Assembly: GCA_015056325.1 (NCBI GenBank)
Contig: SVGL01000002.1
Span: 124,001-188,000 of the forward strand
Reading direction: 5' to 3'
Source: Clostridiales bacterium
GTDB taxonomy: Bacteria; Bacillota; Clostridia; Christensenellales; Aristaeellaceae
Length of the DNA stretch: 64,000 nucleotides
Shown piece after piece: positions 33,716 to 42,413 of the stretch; the first letter of the stretch is position 1; the number at the start of each line of letters is the position of its first letter. A model generated the notes under the pieces. That model had not been told where the DNA came from. It saw only the letters and a list, made by a program, of their open reading frames with translations, and ran no database searches. The translations under genes and the position numbers were made by a program.

Positions 33716-35962
33716 TTAGTTATGCACGATCACAGTATAAGGCTTGGTAGAATCCGTCTCCACCTTCGCCTCGCCGTCCACCATGGTCACGGTGAAGTAG
33801 GCCGCCACATTGCCCTTCAGGTCGGGGATGGTGATGGTCTGGCTCTCGCCGTCCTCCAGCTGGTAGACGTGCAGCTCGATACCATCCAGGTAGTCGTAGT
33901 CAGGGCGGCTGTCCACCGCACCCAGGGGCAGCACCGTGCCGGGGCGCACCATCAGCGGCAGGGACATGAAGTCGTGGATCTCCGTCTGCCAGCTGCCGCC
34001 GTTGACGACTTCCTCGTCCAGCAGGCTCGTCCAGGGGCCCTCGGGCAGGTAGTACTGCACGGTGCCGTCCTTGCGGAAGATGGGGGCCACCAGCAGCGCG
34101 TCGCCCATCATGTACTGACGGTCGAGGGTGTCGCAGGCGGGGTCGTCGGGGAATTCGAGGATCATCGGACGCATCATGGGGATGCCCTGCTCGTGGGCCT
34201 CCACCGCTTTGCCGTAGAGGTAGGGCATCAGGCGGTTCTTCAGCTTGACGAACTTGCGGCACACGTCCACGCTCTCCTCGTCAAAGAGCCACGGCACGCG
34301 GTAGGAGGTGGAGCCATGCAGGCGGCTGTGGGAGGAGAAGATGCCGAACTGCAGCCAGCGCTTGTACACATCCGCCGGGGCGGTGGATTCAAAGCCGGAG
34401 ATGTCGTGGCTCCAGAAGCCGAAGCCGGAGTGGGACATGCTGAGGCCCGCACGCAGGGTCTCCGCCATGGAGATGTAGGACGCGGAGTTATCGCCGCCCC
34501 AGTGCACGGGGAACTGCTGGCCGCCCACGGTGGCGGAGCGGGCAAAGAGGATGGCCTCGCCCTCGCCCTTCACGTCCTTGACCACGTCGAAGACCACCTT
34601 GTTGTACAGGTGGGTGTAGTAATTGTGCATCTTCACAGGATCGGAGCCGTCGTGCCACTTGATGCCGCGCACAGGGATGCGCTCGCCGAAGTCAGTCTTG
34701 AAGCAGTCGATGCCCATGTCCATGAGCTTGTACAGGTAGGAGGCGTACCACTTGCAGGCCTCGGGGTTGGTGAAGTCCACGATGGCCATGCCGGCCTGCC
34801 ACATGTCGGTCTGCCACACATCGCCGTTTTCCTTGCAGACGAAATAGCCGCCCTTCAGGCCTTCCTCGAAGAGGGGGCTGGCCTGGCCGATGTAGGGGTT
34901 GATCCAGCAGCACAGGTGCAATCCCTTGTCGTGGTAGCGCTTCAGCATGCCCACGGGGTCGGGGAACACGTCCTTGTCCCACTCGAAGTCGCACCAGTTG
35001 AAGCCCTTCATCCAGTAGCAGTCAAAGTGGAAGACGCTGAGGGGAATGTCGCGCTCCGCCATGCCGCCTATGAAGGAGGAGGTGGTGGCCTCATCATAAT
35101 CGGTGGTGAAGGAGGTGGACAGCCACAGGCCGAAGGACCACGGGGGCAGCAGCGCGGGACGGCCGGTCAGCTCGGTGTAGCGCTCCAGGGTGCCCTTGGG
35201 ATCGCCGCCGTAGATCACGTCGTACACCAGGGTCTCGCCCTCGTGGGAGAACTGCACGCGCTCCACCTTCTCGCTGGCAACCTCGAAGGAGACGTCGCCC
35301 GCGTCCTCCACCAGCACGCCGTAGCCGCGGTTGGTCATGTAGAAGGGGATGTTCTTGTAGGCCAATTCGCTGGCCGTGCCGCCGTCAGCGTTCCACATGT
35401 CGACGACCTGGCCGTTCTTGACGTATGCGCCAAAGCGCTCGCCCAGGCCGTAGACGCACTCGCCCACGTCCAGCTGCAGGGATTCGGACATGTAGGACTT
35501 TCCGTGGGGCAGGAGGCTGCAATCCGTGCCGTCCTTCTCCAGCGCACGGCCCATGCCGCGCCAGCCGGTAGAGGTCAGCAGATGATCGCCCACCAGGTAC
35601 TCCACCTGCCACTGACCGCAGGCTTTGGTGACGCGGGCAGTCAGATCGCCGGAGGTGAAGGAGGCATACTGCTCATCCTCGGTGATGACGGGGGTGACGT
35701 CCTCCTCGTAGGTCTCGAACTTCGGCTCGCGCACCTTGGTGCCGGCGAAGTGGGTGACCTTCACGCGAATGATGTTTTTGCGGGGCGCGGAGAAGGTGAC
35801 GGTCAGCGTGCCGCCGTCCAGGATCGCGCCGCGGTTGGTGATGGGGCGGCAGGCGGTGATGACCTGCATCTCCTTGTCGGTCTTGGTGACGCGCACCGCG
35901 TGGGTCGCGTAGGACATGACGTACTTGTCCTTGATCATCCAGTAACCCTGGGTGAATTTCAT
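33716..35962 (-). CDS. yicI: Alpha-xylosidase, GH31 (YicI-like)
   Basis: 748 residues from the ATG at 35962 behind AAAGGAG. N-terminal beta-sandwich, then a barrel. The nucleophile Asp424 is in KTDFGERIP, the YicI form of the GH31 motif, and Asp491 in WGGDNSASY matches the acid/base. The WCDFEWD and GLHLCCWINPYIGQ blocks further match YicI-type alpha-xylosidases rather than alpha-glucosidases. No signal peptide: intracellular trimming of xylogluco-oligosaccharides such as isoprimeverose. Divergent from a GH3 gene, which would remove the beta-glucosyl units. Confidence 0.92.
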   Translation of the reverse strand: MKFTQGYWMIKDKYVMSYATHAVRVTKTDKEMQVITACRPITNRGAILDGGTLTVTFSAPRKNIIRVKVTHFAGTKVREPKFETYEEDVTPVITEDEQYASFTSGDLTARVTKACGQWQVEYLVGDHLLTSTGWRGMGRALEKDGTDCSLLPHGKSYMSESLQLDVGECVYGLGERFGAYVKNGQVVDMWNADGGTASELAYKNIPFYMTNRGYGVLVEDAGDVSFEVASEKVERVQFSHEGETLVYDVIYGGDPKGTLERYTELTGRPALLPPWSFGLWLSTSFTTDYDEATTSSFIGGMAERDIPLSVFHFDCYWMKGFNWCDFEWDKDVFPDPVGMLKRYHDKGLHLCCWINPYIGQASPLFEEGLKGGYFVCKENGDVWQTDMWQAGMAIVDFTNPEACKWYASYLYKLMDMGIDCFKTDFGERIPVRGIKWHDGSDPVKMHNYYTHLYNKVVFDVVKDVKGEGEAILFARSATVGGQQFPVHWGGDNSASYISMAETLRAGLSMSHSGFGFWSHDISGFESTAPADVYKRWLQFGIFSSHSRLHGSTSYRVPWLFDEESVDVCRKFVKLKNRLMPYLYGKAVEAHEQGIPMMRPMILEFPDDPACDTLDRQYMMGDALLVAPIFRKDGTVQYYLPEGPWTSLLDEEVVNGGSWQTEIHDFMSLPLMVRPGTVLPLGAVDSRPDYDYLDGIELHVYQLEDGESQTITIPDLKGNVAAYFTVTMVDGEAKVETDSTKPYTVIVHN

Positions 35963-36083
35963 ATCGTTTCTCTCCTTTAACGCCCGGATGTGCCGGGCCA
36001 TACTCATCTGTATACCTGAATTCGACGCGCGCTGCCTTTCCCCTGCCGCAGCGCGGGAAAAGGGGCGAAATTTATTCCGAGGA

Positions 36084-36112
36084 TTGCTTTTTCCGTCCGT
36101 TCCATGTAAGAT
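36084..36112 (+). promoter_or_regulatory. Promoter of the GH3 gene
   Basis: TTGCTT (36084-36089), 17-bp spacer, TAAGAT (36107-36112), about 41 nt of leader before a GGAGG site. Confidence 0.55.
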
Positions 36113-36159
36113 ATAGGGTAGAGAAAAACGCCTTCCGGGGCGCATACGGAGGTACATAT

Positions 36160-38631
36160 ATGCTGTCCAATGAAGCCATCAAGCTCCGCGTGGAGGAGAT
36201 CCTCCAGCAGATGACGCTGGAAGAGAAGGTCGCCCAGATGATGCAGGTGCCCTACTCCGTCGTCGGCCGCGAGGAATCCCTCAAGTGGGCCAAGCTGGGC
36301 GCCGGCTCCTTCCTGCACGTGCTGGGCGACAATGCCCGCGAAGTGCAGCGCGTCGCCATGGAGAACAGCCGCCTGGGCATCCCGGTGATCTTCGGCATCG
36401 ACGCCATCCACGGCCATGGCCTGAAGCATGAGGCCACCATCTTTCCCTCCCAGCTGACCGCCGCCTGCTCCTGGGATCCGGCGATCGTGGAGGAAATGGG
36501 CCGCGTCACCGCCCGCGAGGTGGCATCCGACGGTCTGCACTGGACCTTCTCCCCCGTTTTGTGCCTGGGCCGCGACACCCGCTGGGGCCGCGTGAACGAG
36601 ACCTTCGGTGAGGATCCCTACCTCGCCGGCGAGATGGGCTACGCCATCGTCCGCGGCTACCAGGGCGAGAGCCTGGACGCGCCGGACTCCATCCTCGCCT
36701 GCGCCAAGCACTACATCGGCTACGGCGAATCCATGGGCGCCCGCGACGCCATGGACACCCAAATGACCTACCGCAAGATGAAGGAGGTCTTTCTGCCGCC
36801 CTTCAAGCGTGCCATCGACGCGGGCTGCGCCACCATCATGACCGCCTACGGCTCCATCGACGGCCACTCCTTCACCGCCGACCCCAAGACCATGAAGACC
36901 ATCCTCCGGGATGAAATGGGCTTTGACGGCTTCGTCGTGACGGACTGGAACAACTGCGAGTCCCTGATGACCCAGCAGTTTGTGGCGGAAAGCATGGAGG
37001 ATTGTGCCGTTCAGGCCGCCACCGCCGGCAACGACATGATCATGTCTACCCTGGGCTTCTACGAGGCGGCGGTGAACGCGGTGAAGACCGGCAAGATGGA
37101 TGAATCCGTGCTGGACGAGGCTGTGCGCCACATCCTCACCATGAAATTCCGCATGAACCTCTTCGAAAAGCCGGAGAAGACCGGCGTCCCCGGCTGCGTG
37201 GGCTGCCCCGAGCACCTGGACGCCACATTGCGCGCCGCCCGTGCCTCCGTCACCCTGCTCAAGAATGAGGGCGTGCTGCCCCTGAAGCATGTGAAGAAGG
37301 TCGCCGTCATCGGTCAGAACGCCGACGACCTCAACTCCCAGTACGGCGACTGGACCTACTTCACCCACCCCAACGTCCACGAGCCCCGTCCTGCCCGCCG
37401 CCCCTACGTCACCATCAAGGAGGGCTTTGAGTCCCTGTGCGCCGAGCGCGGCATCGAGTGCGTGTACCACATTGGCTGCGGCGTGAAGGAACCCATGGCG
37501 CCCCCTACCGGCCCCGCCCTGTCCGATCCCGTGGCAGAGGCCATGCGCCACCTGAGCTACAAGCGCACCCAGCTCCCCGATGACATCCCCGGCGCGGTGG
37601 AAGCCGCCAGGGACGCCGGGCACATCGTCCTGGTCGTGGGCGACATGATCGACCAGTTCGGCGAATACAAGGACCGCGCCAACCTGGAGCTCTCCGGCAA
37701 ACAGATGGAGCTCTACCGGGCCCTGCGCGCGCTGAACATCCCCCTCACCGTGGTGCTGGTGGCCTCCAAGCCCCTGTGCATCCCGGAGATCGCCGCGACT
37801 GCCGATGCGGTCATTTGCGCCTTCAACGGCGGTATGTTCGGCGGTCAGGCCGTGGCGGAGGCCGCCTTTGGCGTCATCAACCCCGCAGGCCGCCTGCCCA
37901 TCTCCTTCCCCCAGCACTCCGGCCAGGTGCCCGTGTACTACAACACCCTGCCCGGCTGGCATGGCGGCAAGTACATGGATCTGCCCGCAGAGCCGGTCTA
38001 CGCCTTCGGCGAGGGCATCGGCTATGCTCCCTTCACCTATGCCAACTTCAAGCTTGATCCGGAGACCCTCGTTGCCACGGTGGACGTGACCAACACGGGC
38101 GACGTGCCCGGTACCGAGGTCGTGCAGGTGTACATGCACGACGTGGTAGCCAGCGTCATCCGCCCGGTGAAGCAGCTGATCGCCTTCACCCGCGTGGAGA
38201 TCCAGGCCGGCCAGACCGCACATGTCTCCATCCAGCTCAAGAAGGAGGACTTCCAGCTGGTCAACCGGGAGGAGAAGTACGTCGTGGAGCCCGGCAAGTT
38301 CGAGCTCTTCATCGGCCATTCTTCCAAGAATGTCGACCTCCTGAAGCTGACCTTCACCCTGCACGCGGACGGCAGCATCACCCTGGCCCCGACGGCGACA
38401 CCCGTGACCCCTGCGCTGAGCCAGGCCTACCTGGAGTACTACCTGCGGGAGAACCACAGCCTCACGCTGCAGCAGTGGCTCTCCTACTTCGCCAAGCCCG
38501 AGACGGTGGTCGCGATGCTCCAGCGCCTGCCGGAGAAGAAGCCCGCCCTGGACGCGGTGATCGACGCCATCCGCGAGACCGTGGACACTCGCGGTACCTG
38601 CAAGCGCAAGCTGGAGGCGCTGGCGGAATAA
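36160..38631 (+). CDS. Beta-glucosidase, GH3
   Basis: 823 residues, ATG behind ACGGAGGTA. GH3 N-domain with KHYIGYGE and the catalytic nucleophile Asp262 in VVTDWNN; GH3 C-domain with VVGDMIDQFGEYKDR (about 485-510); FnIII-like domain from about 630. An extra helical C-terminal region of about 80 residues (from about 745) is not part of standard GH3 enzymes. No signal peptide, so cytosolic. It would hydrolyse beta-linked glucose or xylose from imported oligosaccharides with the divergent GH31 enzyme. Confidence 0.93.
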   Translation: MLSNEAIKLRVEEILQQMTLEEKVAQMMQVPYSVVGREESLKWAKLGAGSFLHVLGDNAREVQRVAMENSRLGIPVIFGIDAIHGHGLKHEATIFPSQLTAACSWDPAIVEEMGRVTAREVASDGLHWTFSPVLCLGRDTRWGRVNETFGEDPYLAGEMGYAIVRGYQGESLDAPDSILACAKHYIGYGESMGARDAMDTQMTYRKMKEVFLPPFKRAIDAGCATIMTAYGSIDGHSFTADPKTMKTILRDEMGFDGFVVTDWNNCESLMTQQFVAESMEDCAVQAATAGNDMIMSTLGFYEAAVNAVKTGKMDESVLDEAVRHILTMKFRMNLFEKPEKTGVPGCVGCPEHLDATLRAARASVTLLKNEGVLPLKHVKKVAVIGQNADDLNSQYGDWTYFTHPNVHEPRPARRPYVTIKEGFESLCAERGIECVYHIGCGVKEPMAPPTGPALSDPVAEAMRHLSYKRTQLPDDIPGAVEAARDAGHIVLVVGDMIDQFGEYKDRANLELSGKQMELYRALRALNIPLTVVLVASKPLCIPEIAATADAVICAFNGGMFGGQAVAEAAFGVINPAGRLPISFPQHSGQVPVYYNTLPGWHGGKYMDLPAEPVYAFGEGIGYAPFTYANFKLDPETLVATVDVTNTGDVPGTEVVQVYMHDVVASVIRPVKQLIAFTRVEIQAGQTAHVSIQLKKEDFQLVNREEKYVVEPGKFELFIGHSSKNVDLLKLTFTLHADGSITLAPTATPVTPALSQAYLEYYLRENHSLTLQQWLSYFAKPETVVAMLQRLPEKKPALDAVIDAIRETVDTRGTCKRKLEALAE

Positions 38632-38644
38632 CCGCACACAAAAC

Positions 38645-38670
38645 GCCCGTACCGCGATGGTACGGGCTTT
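38645..38670. terminator. Terminator between convergent genes
   Basis: GCCCGTACC / GGTACGGGC perfect stem with a 5-nt loop and TTTCTT. Confidence 0.88.
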
Positions 38671-38672
38671 CT

Positions 38673-39470
38673 TCATGGCTTCCTCGCCAGCTGCAGGTCG
38701 ATGGTATCATAGATGGTGATCACGCCGCCGTGGGCGTTGATAGCCTCCTCCACCGCTCGGAAGAAGGGCAGGCGCACATCCTCCGGCAGGGCAATGTGGT
38801 CGGAATAGGTGCCCAGCAGCTGCACATACTCCGCCGCGGTGAAGTCGCGTGTGCGGCGGTACAGCAGGTAGCGGATGTCGGTAAAACCGTACTTCGCGGC
38901 GATCTCCGCCCGGCGGAGGGCCTGCGCCTCGGTGTACTCGTCCTCCAGCTTTGGCACGGAGCGGTAGTATGTGTGGTAGTATTTCGCGTATACCTCGTCC
39001 AGCGCAGCCGCGAGCCCGGGATTACCCTTGTCCCGCCAGGGATGATTGGCAAACCGGGCAAACGCGCCGCCGCTTTTCAGCATGTCGAACACCTTGCGGT
39101 AGCCGATTTCCTCCGGCACCCAATGGAAGGCCGAGGCCGAATATACCAGGTCGCAGCTTTCCGGCGGGAAGGCCGCGTCCTCGAACTTGCCGGTCGCGAC
39201 GCTGAAGCCCGAATACGTCGCGAACTTCTCCCGGCACAGCACACAAAACTGCTCACCCGGCTCCACTGCTGTGACGGCGCAGCCCGTTTCCAGGATGGGC
39301 CGCGTGGCCTGTCCGCCGCCGATGCCCACCTCCACCGCACAGGAGGACGCATCCAGCGGGCAGTAGGCGAAGATGTCCTTGTACAGCGCGTCCACATAGC
39401 CGGGCCGCAGCTTGACATAGGTATCCGCCACGGTGTCAAACGTCCAGCCAAGACCTTGAATGACAGGCAT
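38673..39470 (-). CDS. Class I SAM-dependent methyltransferase
   Basis: 265 residues. N-terminal WTFDTVADTYVKLRPGY is the usual start of small-molecule methyltransferases of the Methyltransf_11 type; motif I is VEVGIGGGQAT (about 46-56), then AVEPGE (acidic loop) and SASAFHWV. The C-terminal about 110 residues form a substrate cap. Substrate not recognisable. Confidence 0.88.
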   Translation of the reverse strand: MPVIQGLGWTFDTVADTYVKLRPGYVDALYKDIFAYCPLDASSCAVEVGIGGGQATRPILETGCAVTAVEPGEQFCVLCREKFATYSGFSVATGKFEDAAFPPESCDLVYSASAFHWVPEEIGYRKVFDMLKSGGAFARFANHPWRDKGNPGLAAALDEVYAKYYHTYYRSVPKLEDEYTEAQALRRAEIAAKYGFTDIRYLLYRRTRDFTAAEYVQLLGTYSDHIALPEDVRLPFFRAVEEAINAHGGVITIYDTIDLQLARKP

Positions 39471-39485
39471 GTGTATCCCCCTATC

Positions 39486-39520
39486 AAAAAGACCGACTGA
39501 ACGGTTAGATTCAGTCGGTC
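39486..39520 (-). terminator. Terminator after yebC
   Basis: GACCGACTGA / TCAGTCGGTC stem with a 10-nt loop and TTTTTG on the minus strand. Confidence 0.8.
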
Positions 39521-39543
39521 GTATGGTTTATGTCAGCAGAAGA

Positions 39544-39600
39544 ACTCCCTCAGTCTGCGAGCAAGCTCGCAGCCAGCTCCCTCGGGGAGGGAGCCTTTTG
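39544..39600. repeat. Dispersed palindromic repeat, family A, copy 4
   Basis: CTCCCTCAGT-CTGCGAG-CAAG-CTCGCAG then CAGCTCCCTCGGGGAGGGAG, directly after the yebC stop. Its variable stem differs from copies 1-3 but remains base-paired. Confidence 0.85.
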
Positions 39601-39607
39601 GAGTGTC

Positions 39608-40354
39608 TTACTCCTCTTCTTCCTCTTCGGGCAGCTCGGCGTTGTGGTAGACGTTCTGCACGTCGTCGTTCTCCTCGAGCATCTCCAGCATCTTGGTGAT
39701 GTTCTTGATGGTGTCCTCATCGGAGACGGCCACGGTATTCTGGGGGATCATGTCCACCTCAGCGGAGAGGAAGGTCAGGCCCTGGGCCTCGAGGGCTTCG
39801 CGCACGGCGGAGAAATCAGCGGGCGCGGTGTAGATCTCGAAGCAGTCCTCCTGGGTCTGCATATCCTCGGCGCCAGCGTCGAGGGCCTGCATCATCAGCT
39901 CTTCCTCATCGATGCCGGGGGTCTTCTCCACAACCAGCAGGCCCTTCTCGTCGAACATGAAGGACACGGAGCCGGTGGTGCCCAGGTTGCCGCCGTTCTT
40001 GGCGAAGCAGTGGCGCACGTCGGAGGCGGTACGGTTACGGTTGTCGGTGATGGTCTTGACGATCACAGCCACGCCGCCGGGGGCATAGCCTTCGTAGGTG
40101 ATCTCCTCGTACACCACGTTGGACAGCTCGCCGCTGGCCTTCTGGATGGAGCGCTTGATGTTATCGTTGGGCATGTTGTTGGCCTTGGCCTTGGCGATGA
40201 TATCGCGCAGCTTGTTGTTGTTGTCGGGGTTGGGGCCGCCGGCACGAACAGCGATGGCGATCTCACGGCCGATCTTAGTGAAGATCGCGCCGCGGGCAGC
40301 GTCAGCCTTGCCCTTCTTGGCCTGAATATTATGCCATTTGGAATGTCCGGACAT
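39608..40354 (-). CDS. yebC: YebC/PmpR-family regulator
   Basis: 248 residues. [18 protein letters not shown] is the invariant family start, followed by IFTKIGREI and the GGVAVIVK-type block (about 90). The C-terminus ends in a run of six Glu after ELPE. Members bind DNA as regulators or act on stalled ribosomes. AGGAGGTAACACCC precedes the ATG; a good promoter lies upstream. Confidence 0.96.
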   Translation of the reverse strand: MSGHSKWHNIQAKKGKADAARGAIFTKIGREIAIAVRAGGPNPDNNNKLRDIIAKAKANNMPNDNIKRSIQKASGELSNVVYEEITYEGYAPGGVAVIVKTITDNRNRTASDVRHCFAKNGGNLGTTGSVSFMFDEKGLLVVEKTPGIDEEELMMQALDAGAEDMQTQEDCFEIYTAPADFSAVREALEAQGLTFLSAEVDMIPQNTVAVSDEDTIKNITKMLEMLEENDDVQNVYHNAELPEEEEEE

Positions 40355-40401
40355 GGGTGTTACCTCCTGTATATCAAAGCAGATTTAACAAGCAACGCTT
40401 T

Positions 40402-40431
40402 ATTATAGCACCGGGGAGGAGGATTCGTCAA
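40402..40431 (-). promoter_or_regulatory. Promoter of yebC
   Basis: Minus-strand TTGACG (40431-40426), 18-bp spacer, TATAAT (40407-40402). Confidence 0.8.
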
Positions 40432-40470
40432 GCGCCGACCGCCCGGAAATGCTGTATTTCACCGCATTGG

Positions 40471-40499
40471 TTGCAAAATCCAGAAAAACATGCTATCCT
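40471..40499 (+). promoter_or_regulatory. Promoter of the PstS-like membrane protein
   Basis: TTGCAA (40471-40476), 17-bp spacer, TATCCT (40494-40499). Confidence 0.7.
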
Positions 40500-40571
40500 G
40501 TGGCTATGAATGAAAGAAAACCGCCGTATCATGCGTCTTATAGGTAAAGATTTTTCCTGCAGGAGGTACCC

Positions 40572-41789
40572 ATGGAACAGACATCCGCCCGAGGCAAAAC
40601 CGCCCTTCGCGTCGTCCTGAACACGCTACTCATCGTCGGCGGAGTGGTCGTCGGCTTTTTCCTGCTGCTGATGCTGATCTTCGCCCACCCCACGGAGAAA
40701 CTCGCCATTTTCACCCTGTATCCGGCCACCATGGCGCTGCTGCTCCTGCTGGTCAACGGACAGCGGAAGAAGAAGTGGTTCAAGTGGGTGCTGATCCTGT
40801 GGGCAGCGCTGGTGGTGGGCGTAGGCACTGCGCTGGGCCTGTATTACCATGAGCAGTCCATCCCCACGATGGATGACCGCTACATGTCCTACTCTCCCTA
40901 CCACCCCTTCAACGAGGGCACGAAGGCCGTGTCCTTGCCGGAGGAATCAACGCTTCAGCTGACCTATGAGGAGGCCTCCTCCATCCGCATCGACGGTGCA
41001 ACGGCGCTGTATCCGGTGTACGCCAGCTTCGCCCGGAACGTCTTCGAGCCCAGCACGGAATACTACACCTGGGGCGACGATCGCGCCTACACCCTGGACT
41101 GCAGCTCCACCACCTCGGCATATAATCACCTGGTTTGCGGTGAAGCGGACGTGATCTTCTGCGCCGCTCCCTCTGAACAGCAGATCAAGGCCGCCGAAGC
41201 TATTGGCATCCAGCTCCACCTGACCCCCATCGGCCGGGAAGCCTTCGTGTTTTTCGTCAACAGCAAGAATCCCGTCACCGGGCTGACCGTGGAGCAGATC
41301 CAGCGCATCTACACGGGCGAAATCACCAACTGGAAGGACGTGGGCGGCCGGAATCAGAAGATCCGCGCCTACCAGCGGGACGAGGGCAGCGGCAGCCAGA
41401 CCGCCCTTCACCTTGTCATGGCCGGCCTCCCCCTGATGGAGCCGGACAAGGAGGAAGTCGTCGACGGCATGGGCGGTATCTTCACGCAGGTCGCTGCGTA
41501 CCGCAACTACGACAGCGCGCTGGGCTTTTCCTTCCGCTTTTATTCCAATGAAATGGTGGGGAATAACCAGATCCGCCTGCTGGCCCTGAACGGCGTCACG
41601 CCCACCAAGGACACCATCCGCGACGGCAGCTACCCTATCTCAAGCTACTTCTACGCCGTCACCGCCTCCCCCATCGGCCAGCCCTCCCCGGAGGAGACGA
41701 ACCCCACATTGAAGGCCTTCCTCGACTGGTGCACGGGGCCGCAGGGCCAGTGGGTCGTGGAGGAAGTCGGCTACGTGGGCGCGGAATAA
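40572..41789 (+). CDS. Membrane-anchored PstS-like (PBP-type) substrate-binding protein
   Basis: 405 residues, ATG behind GCAGGAGGTACCC. Three predicted membrane helices lie in the first 90 residues (about 14-38, 44-62, 67-88), then a PstS-like type II periplasmic-binding domain: RIDGATALYPVYASF at its start, the CSSTTSAYN loop, FVNSKNPVTGLT, IYTGEITNWKDVGG and YQRDEGSGSQT, the usual phosphate-loop GSG-type region. A normal PstS is a lipoprotein; here three helices replace the lipid anchor. No pst permease is nearby, so it may be a phosphate sensor or orphan receptor. Confidence 0.85.
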   Translation: MEQTSARGKTALRVVLNTLLIVGGVVVGFFLLLMLIFAHPTEKLAIFTLYPATMALLLLLVNGQRKKKWFKWVLILWAALVVGVGTALGLYYHEQSIPTMDDRYMSYSPYHPFNEGTKAVSLPEESTLQLTYEEASSIRIDGATALYPVYASFARNVFEPSTEYYTWGDDRAYTLDCSSTTSAYNHLVCGEADVIFCAAPSEQQIKAAEAIGIQLHLTPIGREAFVFFVNSKNPVTGLTVEQIQRIYTGEITNWKDVGGRNQKIRAYQRDEGSGSQTALHLVMAGLPLMEPDKEEVVDGMGGIFTQVAAYRNYDSALGFSFRFYSNEMVGNNQIRLLALNGVTPTKDTIRDGSYPISSYFYAVTASPIGQPSPEETNPTLKAFLDWCTGPQGQWVVEEVGYVGAE

Positions 41790-41833
41790 TCCACAGGAAA
41801 AGTTATCCACAAAAAGTACACCCAAAATCCTTT

Positions 41834-41859
41834 GGCCCTCTTCCCAAAAGGGGGCCTTT
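41834..41859 (+). terminator. Terminator after PstS-like gene
   Basis: GGCCCTCT / AGGGGGCC stem (one wobble) with a 7-nt loop and TTT. Confidence 0.6.
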
Positions 41860-41906
41860 CGTGTTAAAATATTATATCTGACACTACGTTTACAACGGAG
41901 GAAGCC

Positions 41907-42413
41907 ATGCTGCCCGATATTCTTGCCCGCGCCCGCGCCATTTTGGAGGACGTCACGCCCCTGAAGACGGACTGCGGCCTGCTCTGCAACGGCCTGTGCT
42001 GCCGTCCCCTGGAGGGCGAAATGACCGGCATGCTGCTCTTCCCCGGCGAAGAAAGCTATTACGAGGGCCGCGAGGGCTACCGGATGACTGCCACCGAGCA
42101 CGGCACGCTGCTGATCTGCTCCGGGCGGTGTGATCGGGCGGACAGGCCGCTTTCCTGCCGGCTGATGCCGCTGATCCCGCTCATCCGCGAGGACGGCGTG
42201 AAGGTAGCAACGGACTTCCGCGCCAAGACCGTATGTCCCCTGGCCCGGCAGGGCAAGGACGCCCTCGATCCGGACTTCGTGGCAGCCGTGCGGGAGGTCG
42301 GGCGCATCCTCGCGGAGGATGAAGATCAGCGGGCATTCCTCGTGAGGCTCACAAAAAATCAGGACGAATTGAAGGCGCTGCGAAACCAATTCAGGAGGGG
42401 TATCCATGTTTGA
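41907..42413 (+). CDS. Cysteine-cluster protein, hypothetical
   Basis: 168 residues, not assigned. Its Cys pattern C-x3-C-x3-CC (CGLLCNGLCC, about 23-32) and C-x3-C-x8-C (CSGRCDRADRPLSC, about 71-84), plus a late VCPL, suggests a Zn or Fe-S site, reminiscent of the YkgJ/CxxCxxCC type. The segment RPLSCRLMPL supports this. ATG behind ACGGAGGAAGCC. It overlaps the downstream DNA methyltransferase by 8 nt, so the two are coupled. Confidence 0.7.
   Translation: MLPDILARARAILEDVTPLKTDCGLLCNGLCCRPLEGEMTGMLLFPGEESYYEGREGYRMTATEHGTLLICSGRCDRADRPLSCRLMPLIPLIREDGVKVATDFRAKTVCPLARQGKDALDPDFVAAVREVGRILAEDEDQRAFLVRLTKNQDELKALRNQFRRGIHV

Noticed and set aside
33710-38676. Long open frames opposite GH31 and GH3
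   Set aside because: Antisense frames of well-supported glycosidases; catalytic motifs are only on the annotated strands.
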